From: G942493275 sp942493275
GTDB taxonomy: Bacteria; Actinomycetota; Coriobacteriia; Anaerosomatales; PHET01
Reading direction: 5' to 3'
Length of the DNA: 64,000 nucleotides
NCBI GenBank assembly: GCA_942493275.1
Contig: OW818687.1
Span: forward strand, 2,294,001 to 2,358,000
Shown here piece after piece: positions 8,884 through 17,439 of this stretch. The translations under genes were made by a program, and so were the position numbers. The notes below the pieces were generated by a model. The model was given only the letters and a program-made list of their open reading frames with translations. It was not told the origin of the DNA and ran no database searches. Every line of letters starts with the position of its first letter. The first letter of the stretch is position 1.

Positions 8884-9783
8884 TCAGGCGCGCGGATGTG
8901 CGGAACTGTGCACGTCCTGAAGACGCTTCATGCTGAGGTGAGTATAAATCTGGGTGGTTGACAGGGCAACATGGCCGAGCAGCTCTTGTACGGTCCGCAG
9001 GTCAGCCCCCGATTCGAGCAGGTGCGTGGCAAACGTATGGCGCATGGCATGGGGGCTGAGTGACAAGGTCGAGCCCGTCTGTGCCAGGTATCGCTTGAAT
9101 ATCCGCCGAACCGCATCGGCTGACAGCGGCCCGCCTCGGGTGGACAGGAACACCGCGTCCGTCGGCCGGTCACGGAGAAGTAGCGGACGTGCGTCGCGCA
9201 GGTAGGCGGTGATGAGTCCGGAAGAGTACCGGTGAACCGGGACCAGACGCTCTTTCGAGCCCTTTCCGAGGACGCGAATCTGACCTTGGACGAGATCGAG
9301 GTCCGCTATTGTGAGGCCTGATAGCTCACTGACACGCATTCCGCTGGCGTACAGCAGCTCCATGATTGCGGCATCTCGCAGACCCGTTGGCGTCGAGCGG
9401 TCGGGGGCCTCGAGCAGCGCTGTGAGCTCCTCGCCGGGAACCAGCCGCGGCAGCCTTCGCGGCGACTTGGGTGCGCTCAGTACTGCCGCAGGCGAAGATT
9501 CGACGGTCCCGGACTCGATCATGAATGCGAAGAACGAGCGAACTGATGAGAGGCGCCGGGCAATGGTCCGTTTCGAGTAGCGCGCCCGATCGAGTTCCGC
9601 GAGATATCCGCGCAGTTGACGATGCGTGGGATGCAACGGGTCGATGTCAGAGCGCTCGGCCCATTCCAGGTAGCGCGACAGGTCCTGAGCGTAGGCTCGT
9701 ACCGTGTGGGGCGACGCGCCGCGCTCCACGGTCAGATGCGTGAGGAAGCGGTCGACCTCGATCGACGTGGAGCGCTCATTCAT
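8884..9783 (-). CDS. xerC: Tyrosine recombinase XerC/XerD
   Basis: Site-specific recombinase that resolves chromosome dimers at dif. The 299-residue protein has an N-terminal SAM-like core-binding domain (residues 5-95) and a catalytic domain with all expected residues: Arg in ASGMRVSEL, Lys in GKGSKERLVP, His-x-x-Arg in HAMRHTFATHLL, His in LLGHVALS and Tyr in TTQIYTH. ATG at 9783 overlaps the trmFO stop by 8 bp. I cannot tell XerC from XerD by sequence alone. The partner is not in this window. Confidence 0.92.
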   Translation of the reverse strand: MNERSTSIEVDRFLTHLTVERGASPHTVRAYAQDLSRYLEWAERSDIDPLHPTHRQLRGYLAELDRARYSKRTIARRLSSVRSFFAFMIESGTVESSPAAVLSAPKSPRRLPRLVPGEELTALLEAPDRSTPTGLRDAAIMELLYASGMRVSELSGLTIADLDLVQGQIRVLGKGSKERLVPVHRYSSGLITAYLRDARPLLLRDRPTDAVFLSTRGGPLSADAVRRIFKRYLAQTGSTLSLSPHAMRHTFATHLLESGADLRTVQELLGHVALSTTQIYTHLSMKRLQDVHSSAHPRA

Positions 9784-11119
9784 CCTGAGTACCAAGCACG
9801 TCAGTGTGTGCTGCGAGCCAGTGCGCGAGGTCGTTTCGAGCGCGTTCTGCATAGGCGGCGTAACGCTCGCGCTTGCCCTTGACACGCTCTGGAAGCGGCG
9901 GGAGTAGGCCGAAGTTCACGTGCATCGGCTGATACCGCTCCGTGGCCGAGTCGGTCGCGTAGGCGATCAGCGCGCCCAGAGCGGTGGTGCGAGGCAAGAC
10001 CAGATGGGGGCGGCCCGCGAGATCCGCGTATGTATTGATCGCGGCCAGAAGGCCCGTTGCCGCCGCCTCCATGTATCCCTCGGTCCCTGTTAGCTGACCG
10101 GCGAGACGAACCTCGGGGCGCGTCCTCAATGCGAGCGATTCATCAAGCACGCGGGGTGCGTCAACGAAGGTGTTTCTGTGCATCACGCCGTGCCGCAGGA
10201 ACTCCGCGTGCTCGAGACCCGGAATCATCCGGAAGACGCGGTCCTGCTCGCCGAATGCGAGGTTGGTCTGGAATCCGACCAGGTTGTAGGCGGTACCCGA
10301 GACGTTCTCGGCCCGAAGCTGAATGACCGCCCAGGGACGTTCGCCCGTACGCGGGTCTACCAGACCGACCGGCTTGAGCGCGCCGTACCGCGGAGCATCA
10401 ACGCCGCTGCGCGCAACCTCCTCGATGGGCTGGCACGCCTGAAACAGATCCGAGGTCTCGAACTCCTTCGCGGTGACTCGCCGTGCGTCCAGGAGGGCCG
10501 AGATGAACGCCTCGTACTCATCGCGGTTCATCGGCGCGTTGAGGTAGTCGGCGCCGCCGCCCTTGCCGTACCTGGACGCAGCGAAGACCACGTCTCGGTC
10601 GATGGACTCTGCGTCGACTATCGGGGCGGCCGCATCGAAGAATGCAAGCCGCTCGCCCACGAGCTCGTGCAAGACCGGCTCGAATCCGGGGCTGGTGAGT
10701 GGCCCTGTGGCGATGATCACCCGGCCGGGCGGCAACTGGGTCTGCTCTCCCCTGCTGACCGAGATCAGCGGGTGCTCCGAGATCATCCGGGTCATCGTGG
10801 ACGAGAAGCGCGCCCGATCAACCGCCAGAGCGCCGCCGGCAGGAACACCGCACTCGTGCGCGGTGCGTAGCACGATGCTGCCGAGCGAATCCAGCTCCTG
10901 CTTCAGCAGCCCCGCAGCCGTGTCGGGGTCTGTGCCCTTGAACGAGTTGGAGCAGACGAGCTCGGCAAAGTCGTCCGTGTGGTGCGCGGGCGAGGACTTC
11001 TCGGGCCGCATCTCGATCAGGCTCACGGGGATGCCGCGATCCGCGAGCTGCCATGCGGCCTCGGAACCGGCCAGACCTGCGCCGATGATGGTCACTGTTT
11101 CGATGGTGCGTTCGCTCAC
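9776..11119 (-). CDS. trmFO: tRNA (uracil-54, C5) methyltransferase, folate/FAD dependent
   Basis: TrmFO makes ribothymidine at tRNA position 54 using methylenetetrahydrofolate and FADH2 rather than SAM. The 447-residue protein starts with the FAD-binding IIGAGLAGSEAAWQLA motif, followed by MRPEKSSPAHHTDDFAELVCSNS, the TrmFO-type signature that contains the conserved Cys. C-terminal parts (GTEGYMEAAATGLLAAIN) also fit the family. It overlaps dprA by 4 bp and xerC by 8 bp. The dprA-trmFO-xerC run resembles Firmicutes, except that topA, usually between dprA and trmFO there, is absent. Confidence 0.95.
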   Translation of the reverse strand: MSERTIETVTIIGAGLAGSEAAWQLADRGIPVSLIEMRPEKSSPAHHTDDFAELVCSNSFKGTDPDTAAGLLKQELDSLGSIVLRTAHECGVPAGGALAVDRARFSSTMTRMISEHPLISVSRGEQTQLPPGRVIIATGPLTSPGFEPVLHELVGERLAFFDAAAPIVDAESIDRDVVFAASRYGKGGGADYLNAPMNRDEYEAFISALLDARRVTAKEFETSDLFQACQPIEEVARSGVDAPRYGALKPVGLVDPRTGERPWAVIQLRAENVSGTAYNLVGFQTNLAFGEQDRVFRMIPGLEHAEFLRHGVMHRNTFVDAPRVLDESLALRTRPEVRLAGQLTGTEGYMEAAATGLLAAINTYADLAGRPHLVLPRTTALGALIAYATDSATERYQPMHVNFGLLPPLPERVKGKRERYAAYAERARNDLAHWLAAHTDVLGTQDE

Positions 11120-12036
11120 GGGTCTCCTTCGTCCTCGTCAGACGTGATTGTATCGCGCGACGCCACCACCGCCGGACCGTACCGCCCGTCCCGGAATCTG
11201 ACGACAGCGCCTGCGGCCTCGTGGGCTCCGAGGCGGCGGGCGACGGTCACGATGTCCATCCCGAGTGACCTGGCAAGGTCGTCCGGCCGATGGGGGCAGG
11301 CCCGCACGGCTTTCAGGATGGCATCACCCGAAGAGTCACCCACCAGCAGTCGGGGCTCTTCTACGATGCGCGGCCTTCCCAGCAGCTCTTCGAGCCCAAA
11401 CGCGAGTTCGCTCACGTCGGTGATCGGGTTGGCCCCCATCCGGATTAGACGATTCGGCCCACGACTTTCCGGCGCGTGAATGGAGCCGGGTACCGCCCAC
11501 ACTTCGCGGCCAGCCTCAAGTGCGTAGTCGGCGGTGGAGAACGTGCCGCTCGGCAGCTCGGCCTCGACGACAAGCAGCGCGGCGCCGAGCGCGGCGATGA
11601 TTCGGTTGCGCGTGCGAAACGTCCACTTCTTCGGTTCTGCACCCCATGGATGCTCAGAAACGACCGCACCGGTCCGCGCGACAGCAGCGAGGAGGTCCCC
11701 GGCGCTTCTGGGGTAGGCGACGTCGGCACCACCGGCCAGGACGACCACAGTGACGCCGCCAGACTCGAGAGCTGCACGATGCGCGGCCTGGTCGCACCCG
11801 ATCGCACCGCCAGAGATGACGGTGTAGCCAGCCGCCCCCGCCCAGCCAGCGAACAACCGGGTGGTCTCAAGCCCCGTGGGAGTGGCGCGTCGTGAGCCGA
11901 TCACGCAAAGACCCGGGTTCAGGGCTGACGGATCGCCGCAGACATAGAGCTGCTCCGGTGGCCACGGTGACGCCTCCAGCTGGAACGGGTATCCGTCTTC
12001 ACCCCTGCGGAGTATGTGTCGATGCGGTGCGCTCAC
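11116..12036 (-). CDS. dprA: DNA processing protein DprA
   Basis: DprA loads RecA on incoming single-stranded DNA in natural transformation. The 306-residue protein has the Rossmann-like domain (VIGSRRATPTG, SGGAIGCDQAAHRAAL, TFRTRNRIIAALG, VVEAELPSGTFSTADYALEAGR) and a C-terminal winged-helix-like region. The segment that usually reads SGLARGID here reads SGGAIGCD; the catalytically undefined core is otherwise intact. It overlaps the ComM-like yifB gene by 4 bp and trmFO by 4 bp. Both neighbours with transformation links (yifB/comM, dprA) suggest a conserved DNA-uptake processing pair, but no uptake machinery is visible here. Confidence 0.94.
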   Translation of the reverse strand: MSAPHRHILRRGEDGYPFQLEASPWPPEQLYVCGDPSALNPGLCVIGSRRATPTGLETTRLFAGWAGAAGYTVISGGAIGCDQAAHRAALESGGVTVVVLAGGADVAYPRSAGDLLAAVARTGAVVSEHPWGAEPKKWTFRTRNRIIAALGAALLVVEAELPSGTFSTADYALEAGREVWAVPGSIHAPESRGPNRLIRMGANPITDVSELAFGLEELLGRPRIVEEPRLLVGDSSGDAILKAVRACPHRPDDLARSLGMDIVTVARRLGAHEAAGAVVRFRDGRYGPAVVASRDTITSDEDEGDP

Positions 12037-13517
12037 CCCAGACCTCCCCTGAATGACAGAGCCTCCGTCAACTCATCCACTCCCACTCTCGACGTACTGT
12101 CGAGGTCGCTGATGGTCAGCGCCACGCGGAGAACTCGCGTGATTCCACGTCCGGAGAGGTGGTGAGTGCGGGCCGCACGCTCCAGCAGCGATCTTGTCTG
12201 GCTCTGCATCCGACACGCGGCGAGAAGCGCGACCCCGCTGAGTGAGCATGCGTCTCCGGACCCCCGTTGAGCCGCGCGTTCACGCGCTTCGAGCACCGCA
12301 TCTCGTGCGGCGTGAGTGGAGGTGCCGATGGCGCGATCGATCAGCAGTGATGGATCCGGCCGGTCGACGCGCACAACAAGATCCATACGGTCCACGAGCG
12401 GTCCGCCGATTCGGCCTTGATACCGCTCAACGACCGTTTCCGAGCATTTGCACCGCCGGGATCGGTCTCCGAAGTAGCCGCACGGACACGGATTGGCCGC
12501 ACCGACGAGAGTGAATGCCGCGGGGAACGAGATGCGGCCTTCGGCCCGTACCAGCACGATCCTCCGGTCTTCCAGCGGCTGGCGCAGCGCCTGCAACGAA
12601 GCAGGGCCAAACTCCGGCATCTCGTCAAGGAAGAGCACCCCGTTGTGCGCAAGCGAGGCCTCTCCCGGACGAGGCGGTGCGCCGCCGCCCACGAGTCCCG
12701 CTGTTGATGCGGAGTGGTGTGGCGCTCGGAACGGCCGCACGCCCGCAAGCAATGGCGCCTCGTCGAGGCCTGCGACCGAGTGAACCAGCGCGCTCTCCAA
12801 GGCCTGCTCATCGGAGAGCGGTGGCAGAATCCCGGGAAGACGCCGGGCAAGCATCGTCTTGCCGGATCCAGGCGGACCGACCAGGAGTGCGCTGAGACCT
12901 CCCGCCGCGGCGATGATGAGCGCACGCAGAGCATGGTCCTGGCCGACGACCTCCGCCAGATCGGGCATCGAGTCGGCCAGTCGCGCTCTTCGCCTGGTGC
13001 TCTTAGCGGCGGACGGCAGCCCGTGCTTGAGGGATGCGAGATTCGACAGTGGCAGGTAAGAGACGCCCGCCGGAATCGACTCGGCGCAGCCCGCAGCCGG
13101 ACCCATCAATGACAGCCCGGCCTCCCTGGCGAACAGCGAGTGTGCGAGCAGCCCTGCGATGTGACGAACAGAGCCGTCGAGCGAGAGCTCGCCCACGCAC
13201 GCGACGTCACCGAGAAGGTTGGGGCTCAGCTGGCCTGTGGCCGTGAGGATTCCCACCGCGATAGCCAGATCGAATCCCGTCCCGTGCTTCCTCAAGGGGC
13301 CCGGAGCGAGATTCACCACCACTCTCGAATTCGGAACATCAAAGCCACTTGCCCGGAGTGCAGAGCGTACGCGTTCGCGGGCCTCCTGAATTGCGGTATC
13401 CGGGAGTCCGACGATGCTGAAGGAAGGCAACCCTGCCCCGACGTCCACCTCGACCGTGACGGGCACGGCCTCCACTCCGCGCAGGGTGGACGTCTGGATA
13501 GAGCAGACAGCGCTCAC
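12033..13517 (-). CDS. YifB/ComM family Mg-chelatase-like AAA ATPase
   Basis: Hexameric helicase-like ATPase of the ComM family, which promotes branch migration of transformed DNA in some bacteria. The 494-residue protein has the N-terminal ChlI-like domain (GLPSFSIVGLPDTAIQEARERVR), Walker A GPPGSGKTMLARRLP, Walker B VLFLDEMPEF and the cysteine-containing segment NPCPCGYFGDRSRRCKCSE typical of the family. It overlaps yraN upstream and dprA downstream by 4 bp, an arrangement common across bacteria. Confidence 0.94.
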   Translation of the reverse strand: MSAVCSIQTSTLRGVEAVPVTVEVDVGAGLPSFSIVGLPDTAIQEARERVRSALRASGFDVPNSRVVVNLAPGPLRKHGTGFDLAIAVGILTATGQLSPNLLGDVACVGELSLDGSVRHIAGLLAHSLFAREAGLSLMGPAAGCAESIPAGVSYLPLSNLASLKHGLPSAAKSTRRRARLADSMPDLAEVVGQDHALRALIIAAAGGLSALLVGPPGSGKTMLARRLPGILPPLSDEQALESALVHSVAGLDEAPLLAGVRPFRAPHHSASTAGLVGGGAPPRPGEASLAHNGVLFLDEMPEFGPASLQALRQPLEDRRIVLVRAEGRISFPAAFTLVGAANPCPCGYFGDRSRRCKCSETVVERYQGRIGGPLVDRMDLVVRVDRPDPSLLIDRAIGTSTHAARDAVLEARERAAQRGSGDACSLSGVALLAACRMQSQTRSLLERAARTHHLSGRGITRVLRVALTISDLDSTSRVGVDELTEALSFRGGLG

Positions 13518-13894
13518 AGACTCGGTCCCTCGGGGATGAAGGCCGCCCTGTGATGCCGCAACAGCGCGCGGTCCTCGGCCACGACCAGAATCGATATCAC
13601 ATCGAACCTGACGTGGGTGTCCTGAAGTCCGGCGGACTGCAGGTACTCTGCGGCAAGCCGAGCGTATCGGCGCTGCTTCGCCGGCGTCACGGCTTCGTCG
13701 GGTGTGCCCTTCGAAGTCGACCGGCGCGTCTTGACCTCACATAGAACCAGGGTCTCTTCGTCGAGCGCGATGATATCGACCTCACCGCCTTTTGAAGCCC
13801 AGTTCCGCTCCACGATCGTGAACCCGTTGCGCTCCAGGTACGCGACTGCCGCGTCCTCTCCCCTGTCTCCTAGCTTCCTGCGTTCGGTGGCCAT
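13514..13894 (-). CDS. YraN/UPF0102 family putative nuclease
   Basis: A 126-residue member of the UPF0102 family with a Holliday-junction-resolvase-like fold. It shows the family core: LGDRGEDAAVAYLERNGF, GGEVDIIALDE and LVLCEVKTR, with the expected E-x-D-ExK acidic residues. Its exact substrate is not established in the family. ATG at 13894 is chosen over the in-frame GTG nine bases upstream because AGGAGG sits eight bases before the ATG. It overlaps yifB by 4 bp and follows rnhB, the usual rnhB-yraN-yifB-dprA order. Confidence 0.9.
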   Translation of the reverse strand: MATERRKLGDRGEDAAVAYLERNGFTIVERNWASKGGEVDIIALDEETLVLCEVKTRRSTSKGTPDEAVTPAKQRRYARLAAEYLQSAGLQDTHVRFDVISILVVAEDRALLRHHRAAFIPEGPSL

Positions 13895-13961
13895 CGGCCT
13901 CACCTCCTGCGAAGGAGGTTCGAGTCAGCGGGTTCCCGAAACCGAAACGGGACCTTACTCG

Positions 13962-14750
13962 CTAGAAGAGGGTCTGTGCGCCGCCTCCGGGGCAGAAGCT
14001 GCGACGGTGGTGGATCGACGGACCTATGCGGGAGATCACTTCAAGGTGCTCAAGCGTTCCGTATCCCTTGTTCACGTCGAAGGCGAACTCAGGAAAGTCC
14101 GGCGCGAGCTTCACCATCATCGAATCCCTGGTGACCTTGGCTACGACCGAGGCGGCAGCAATGGCCGCCACTTTGGAGTCCCCCTTGATGACGGCGGTCT
14201 CCTGGCGCGCCACTCCGACCGGAAGTCCGTCGACGACCACGTGATCGGGGTCGAGTATGAGCCCCGCAAGAGCCCGGCCCATCACGCGCCTGAGGGCGGC
14301 CGTGACGCCGAGCTCATCGATCTCGGCGGGCGAGATGTGTGCGACGTGGTAGCAGAGCGCAACTTCCCTCACGACCAACGCCACTTCGGCACGTCGTTGA
14401 GGAGACAGGCGCTTCGAGTCGTTGAGACCCTCGATGCGAGGATGCGGTGGCAGTACGACTGCGGCTGCGGTCAAGGGGCCTGCTAGGGCCCCTCGGCCGA
14501 CCTCATCGACGCCGGCCACTACCTGGTACCCCTGGGACCGAAGCTGAGCCTCGAGGGCGTAGAGCGCCTCCAGACGCGACTGCTCGGCGAGTCGTGCCGC
14601 TTCTCGACGGGTCGCCGTCGTTACAGCGTCGCGCACCCCGGCCCTGTCGTCGTCCTCCAGAGCACGAAGGAGCGACTTCAGTGAGTCACCGGATGCCGAC
14701 GCGAGCGCCGCTCGGATCTGTGCCACAGGTCGTGGGTCCCGCGGGCTCAT
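13962..14750 (-). CDS. rnhB: Ribonuclease HII
   Basis: RNase HII removes ribonucleotides and RNA primers from DNA. The catalytic domain starts near residue 80 with GVDEVGRGALAGPLTAAAVVLP, then LNDSKRLSPQRR, DHVVVDG and KGDSKVAAIAAASVVAKVTRD, which hold the D-E-D-D residues. The protein is 262 residues, with about 75 extra N-terminal residues before the catalytic core. ATG at 14750 follows a weak AAAGG. A nearby upstream hairpin suggests partial termination after rplS. Confidence 0.94.
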   Translation of the reverse strand: MSPRDPRPVAQIRAALASASGDSLKSLLRALEDDDRAGVRDAVTTATRREAARLAEQSRLEALYALEAQLRSQGYQVVAGVDEVGRGALAGPLTAAAVVLPPHPRIEGLNDSKRLSPQRRAEVALVVREVALCYHVAHISPAEIDELGVTAALRRVMGRALAGLILDPDHVVVDGLPVGVARQETAVIKGDSKVAAIAAASVVAKVTRDSMMVKLAPDFPEFAFDVNKGYGTLEHLEVISRIGPSIHHRRSFCPGGGAQTLF

Positions 14751-14769
14751 CGGAGGCCTTTCTACGCGA

Positions 14770-14798
14770 ACAGGGACCGGCGTGTGGCCGGTCCCTGT
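14770..14798 (-). terminator. Hairpin downstream of rplS
   Basis: An 11-bp perfect stem (acagggaccgg / ccggtccctgt) with a 7-base loop lies 29 bases past the rplS stop. It is not followed by a clear U tract on the minus strand, so it may only partly terminate before rnhB or protect the mRNA end. Confidence 0.55.
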
Positions 14799-14826
14799 CG
14801 AGAGTACATCGTGTGAAGCGAGGGGC

Positions 14827-15171
14827 CTAGTAGCCCTTCTCCTTGAGGCGAGCGGCCTTGCCGATCTTGTCGCGGAGGAAGTACAGCTTGGAGCGGCGAA
14901 CCTTGCCACGGCTCAGGATCTCGACCTTGTCGATCTTGGGCGAGTTGACCGGGAAGGTCCTCTCGACGCCTACGCCGAAGCTGATCTTGCGGACCGTGAA
15001 GGTCTCGCGGTTCGACGATCCGTGGCGGCGGGTGACGACACCCTGGAAGACCTGGGTGCGCTCGCGGTTGCCCTCGATGATCCTGTAGTGGACCTTGACG
15101 GTATCGCCGACCTGGAACTGCGGCAGGTCGTCGCGGATCTGCTGCAGTTCGATGGCGCGGATGATGTCCAT
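14827..15171 (-). CDS. rplS: 50S ribosomal protein L19
   Basis: L19 sits at the 30S-50S interface. The 114-residue protein has the family signature (FQVGDTVKVHYRIIEGNRERTQVFQGVV, RRHGSSNRETFTVRKIS, GVERTFPVNSPKIDKVEI and RGKVRRSKLYFLRD). It is of normal length, has its own good promoter 63 bases upstream and is followed by a hairpin. It lies downstream of the rpsP-khpA-rimM-trmD-lepB group, as in many bacteria. Confidence 0.97.
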   Translation of the reverse strand: MDIIRAIELQQIRDDLPQFQVGDTVKVHYRIIEGNRERTQVFQGVVTRRHGSSNRETFTVRKISFGVGVERTFPVNSPKIDKVEILSRGKVRRSKLYFLRDKIGKAARLKEKGY

Positions 15172-15233
15172 GTCCTCAGGCTTTCTGTTCTAGGTTTATC
15201 GTGGCGTCTGCGAGACTGCAGGCGCGAGTGGGT

Positions 15234-15262
15234 AGTATATCCCACGCTTTCGGGCGGGGCAA
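15234..15262 (-). promoter_or_regulatory. Promoter for rplS
   Basis: On the minus strand TTGCCC (15257-15262) is followed by 17 bases and TATACT (15234-15239), a good housekeeping match, in the 108-base gap between lepB and rplS. Confidence 0.7.
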
Positions 15263-15279
15263 CGGTGTGTTTGCGCCGA

Positions 15280-15888
15280 TTAGTCGAGGTCACCGAAGCG
15301 GGACGGAGGCCAGTACGTCCAGAACGCCCTGCCCCGAACCGTCTCGACCGGTCTGGGTCCGAAGAACCGGCTGTCGCCGCTGTTGGGACGGTTGTCCCCC
15401 ATGAGCCATACCTCGCCCTCCGCGATCTCTACCGGAAGCGGAACCGTGCCGGGGTCCGACGGCCGTCCGTGCGTGTAGGGCTCATCGAGGCGCTCGCCGT
15501 CGACCCATACCGCGCCGTCACGCACGTCGACGGTCATCCCCTCGGTGGCGACGACGCGCTTGATGAGTTGAGGATGCTGTCCCGTCGGGTCGTCGAACAC
15601 CACGATGTCGCCCACCACGGGTTCGCGGGTGAATCGGTAGGTGAGCTTCTCGGCAAGAACGCGGTCCCCGATCTCGATCGTCGGGATCATCGAGCCGGTA
15701 GGGATGACGAAAGGCTGGATGACGAAGGTCTTGATGCCCTGAGCCAGCACGAAGGCGACGGCCACGAGGACGACCGTCTCCAGGATCATTCGACCTGCAG
15801 AGGGCTCAGACGCCCGAGGAGGCTCCAGAAGCTCCGCTGACTCCGAGGGTTCCTGCATGACCTCATCGGCCTGGTCGTTCGGGGTCAT
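15280..15888 (-). CDS. lepB: Signal peptidase I (first copy)
   Basis: Type I signal peptidase that removes leader peptides from exported proteins. The 202-residue protein has one N-terminal membrane helix (ILETVVLVAVAFVLAQGIKTFVI), the catalytic serine in PTGSMIPTIEIGDR, the catalytic lysine in LIKRVVATEG and the box GDNRPNSGDSRFFGP. Both catalytic residues are present. It overlaps trmD by 4 bp and precedes rplS. A second copy lies at 19438-20013. Confidence 0.95.
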   Translation of the reverse strand: MTPNDQADEVMQEPSESAELLEPPRASEPSAGRMILETVVLVAVAFVLAQGIKTFVIQPFVIPTGSMIPTIEIGDRVLAEKLTYRFTREPVVGDIVVFDDPTGQHPQLIKRVVATEGMTVDVRDGAVWVDGERLDEPYTHGRPSDPGTVPLPVEIAEGEVWLMGDNRPNSGDSRFFGPRPVETVRGRAFWTYWPPSRFGDLD

Positions 15889-16640
15889 CGACTCTCCTCG
15901 TCATCGGGCACCATTCTCTGACATTCTGACAGTAGTCGTGCGCGCTCATCCGCTGTCAGCTCGAGCTTATCGAGCAGGTCGGGCCTGCGTTGAGCCGTTC
16001 GTAGCAGCGACTGCTCGTGTCGCCACGCCGCGATCCTGCCGTGATCGCCGCTGCGAAGTATCTCCGGAACCGCGAGCCCGCGAAACACCGGCGGGCGCGT
16101 GTACTGAGGATACTCGAGCAATCCTTCCGAGAAGGACTCCTCCACAGAAGATTCATCATCACCGAGTACGCCGGGCAACAGCCGCGTGACGGCGTCGATG
16201 ACGACCATCGCGGGCAACTCCCCGCCGGTCAGTACGTAATCGCCGATCGAGAGTTCGATGTCGGCGAGAGAGAGGCTGCGCTCGTCGAAACCCTCGTAGC
16301 GACCGGCGACGAGCACAAGACGGTCTCTGCTCGCCAAGTCCCTCGCAATCTCTTGTGTGAACGGCACGCCGGCGGGCGTGAAAAAGATGCGAGTCGACGG
16401 AGGTCCGTCCTCGGGGCATATCGCGTCGAATGCCTCGAAGATGGGCTCGGGCTTCATGACCATGCCGGGACCGCCGCCGTAAGGCGCGTCATCGGTGGTG
16501 CGGTGACGGTCGTGCGTCCAATCCCTGAGGTCGTGGACGGTGAGGTCGAGCGCGCCTTGCTCTCGGGCTATGCCGATGATGGAAGTCGACATGGGCCCCT
16601 CGAACATCTGCGGAAAGATGGTGACTACGTCGACCTTCAC
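15885..16640 (-). CDS. trmD: tRNA (guanine-37, N1) methyltransferase
   Basis: TrmD methylates G37 next to the anticodon to prevent frameshifting. The 251-residue SPOUT enzyme shows VVTIFPQMFEGPMSTSI, APYGGGPGMVMKPEP, LVAGRYEGFDERS and the knot motif IGDYVLTGGELPAM. The frame is open further upstream, but GTG at 16640 overlaps the rimM stop (GTGA) and directly precedes the conserved first strand. It is part of rpsP-khpA-rimM-trmD-lepB. Confidence 0.96.
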   Translation of the reverse strand: MKVDVVTIFPQMFEGPMSTSIIGIAREQGALDLTVHDLRDWTHDRHRTTDDAPYGGGPGMVMKPEPIFEAFDAICPEDGPPSTRIFFTPAGVPFTQEIARDLASRDRLVLVAGRYEGFDERSLSLADIELSIGDYVLTGGELPAMVVIDAVTRLLPGVLGDDESSVEESFSEGLLEYPQYTRPPVFRGLAVPEILRSGDHGRIAAWRHEQSLLRTAQRRPDLLDKLELTADERARLLSECQRMVPDDEESR

Positions 16641-17170
16641 TCGTCGTCCCCGTCCTCCGGAAGCAGTCCGGGAAGCAACGAGACCCACACGGTCTTGCCG
16701 TCGTCATCAAGCCCCAGAACCACGTCGTCGATCACCGGGATGAGAACCTCACCGTACGGTCCCTCCACGACCCACACGTCGTTCGCCCCGGTGATTATCA
16801 ACTCGGTGATCGTTCCTATAAGGCCGTCTGTCTCAGATTCGACGATGAGCCCGACCGGATCGAACTCCTCCTCGACGTCGAACCACGCATCAGGGAGATC
16901 CGCGCGCGATGCCAGAATCTCCCTGTTGCACAGTCCACGGGCGACGTCGATGGAGTCAATCCCCTCGAGCTTGACTATCGGCCCCTTTGGCCCCGGCCGC
17001 ACTCCCTCGATTCGCGAGGATCGGACGGTCCCGACGGGGGGTACGAACCAAACCGAGACACCCTCCAGAACGGACAAGGGGGCCTCGGCAGCCGAAGCCA
17101 CCGAGACCTCCCCTTTGAGTCCGTGCGTCTTAACGACGCGACCCACGGGCACGAAATCCAAGCCCGTCAT
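16637..17170 (-). CDS. rimM: Ribosome maturation factor RimM
   Basis: RimM assists assembly of the 30S head around S19 and S13. The 177-residue protein has the N-terminal barrel (VGRVVKTHGLKGEVSV) and the C-terminal PRC-barrel domain (WFDVEEEFDPVGLIVES ... GEVLIPVIDDVV). It has the usual length and starts six bases after the khpA stop. It ends with an acidic tail. Confidence 0.94.
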   Translation of the reverse strand: MTGLDFVPVGRVVKTHGLKGEVSVASAAEAPLSVLEGVSVWFVPPVGTVRSSRIEGVRPGPKGPIVKLEGIDSIDVARGLCNREILASRADLPDAWFDVEEEFDPVGLIVESETDGLIGTITELIITGANDVWVVEGPYGEVLIPVIDDVVLGLDDDGKTVWVSLLPGLLPEDGDDE

Positions 17171-17176
17171 CGCGTA

Positions 17177-17428
17177 TCAGTCCAGCACTTCTACCTCGAC
17201 GTGACGATCCTCGGTACTGCCGGCGGCGCGCGCCAGAGTGCGGATCGCCTTGATGATCCGACCCCCGCGTCCGATGACTTTGCCGACGTCCGACGGGTCG
17301 ATCGTGACCTGGAAGGTAATCGTGTCACCTTCGTCGGAGCGCTGGATCACCACAGCCTCGGGAACGTCGACAAGCGACGTGATGAGGTAGCGAACGAGAG
17401 CTTCGGTATCAGCACCGGTGCGAGTCAT
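17177..17428 (-). CDS. khpA: KH-domain RNA-binding protein KhpA
   Basis: An 83-residue protein consisting of a single KH domain with the GxxG loop in VIGRGGRIIKAIRTLAR. KhpA proteins bind RNA and, with KhpB in Gram-positive bacteria, influence cell elongation and division. Its place between rpsP and rimM is the classic one. It starts 11 bases after the rpsP stop. Confidence 0.93.
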   Translation of the reverse strand: MTRTGADTEALVRYLITSLVDVPEAVVIQRSDEGDTITFQVTIDPSDVGKVIGRGGRIIKAIRTLARAAGSTEDRHVEVEVLD

Positions 17429-17439
17429 CGCCCGGCCTT

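Noticed and set aside
8884..9783. XerC-like recombinase as the integrase of a mobile element
   Set aside because: It is embedded with overlapping codons in a conserved core operon, no att repeats or cargo genes are visible, and the sequence fits chromosomal Xer.
12033..13517. YifB-like ATPase as a second metal chelatase
   Set aside because: Domain order and the NPCPCGYFGD cysteine segment fit the ComM/YifB family, and the neighbours are yraN and dprA.
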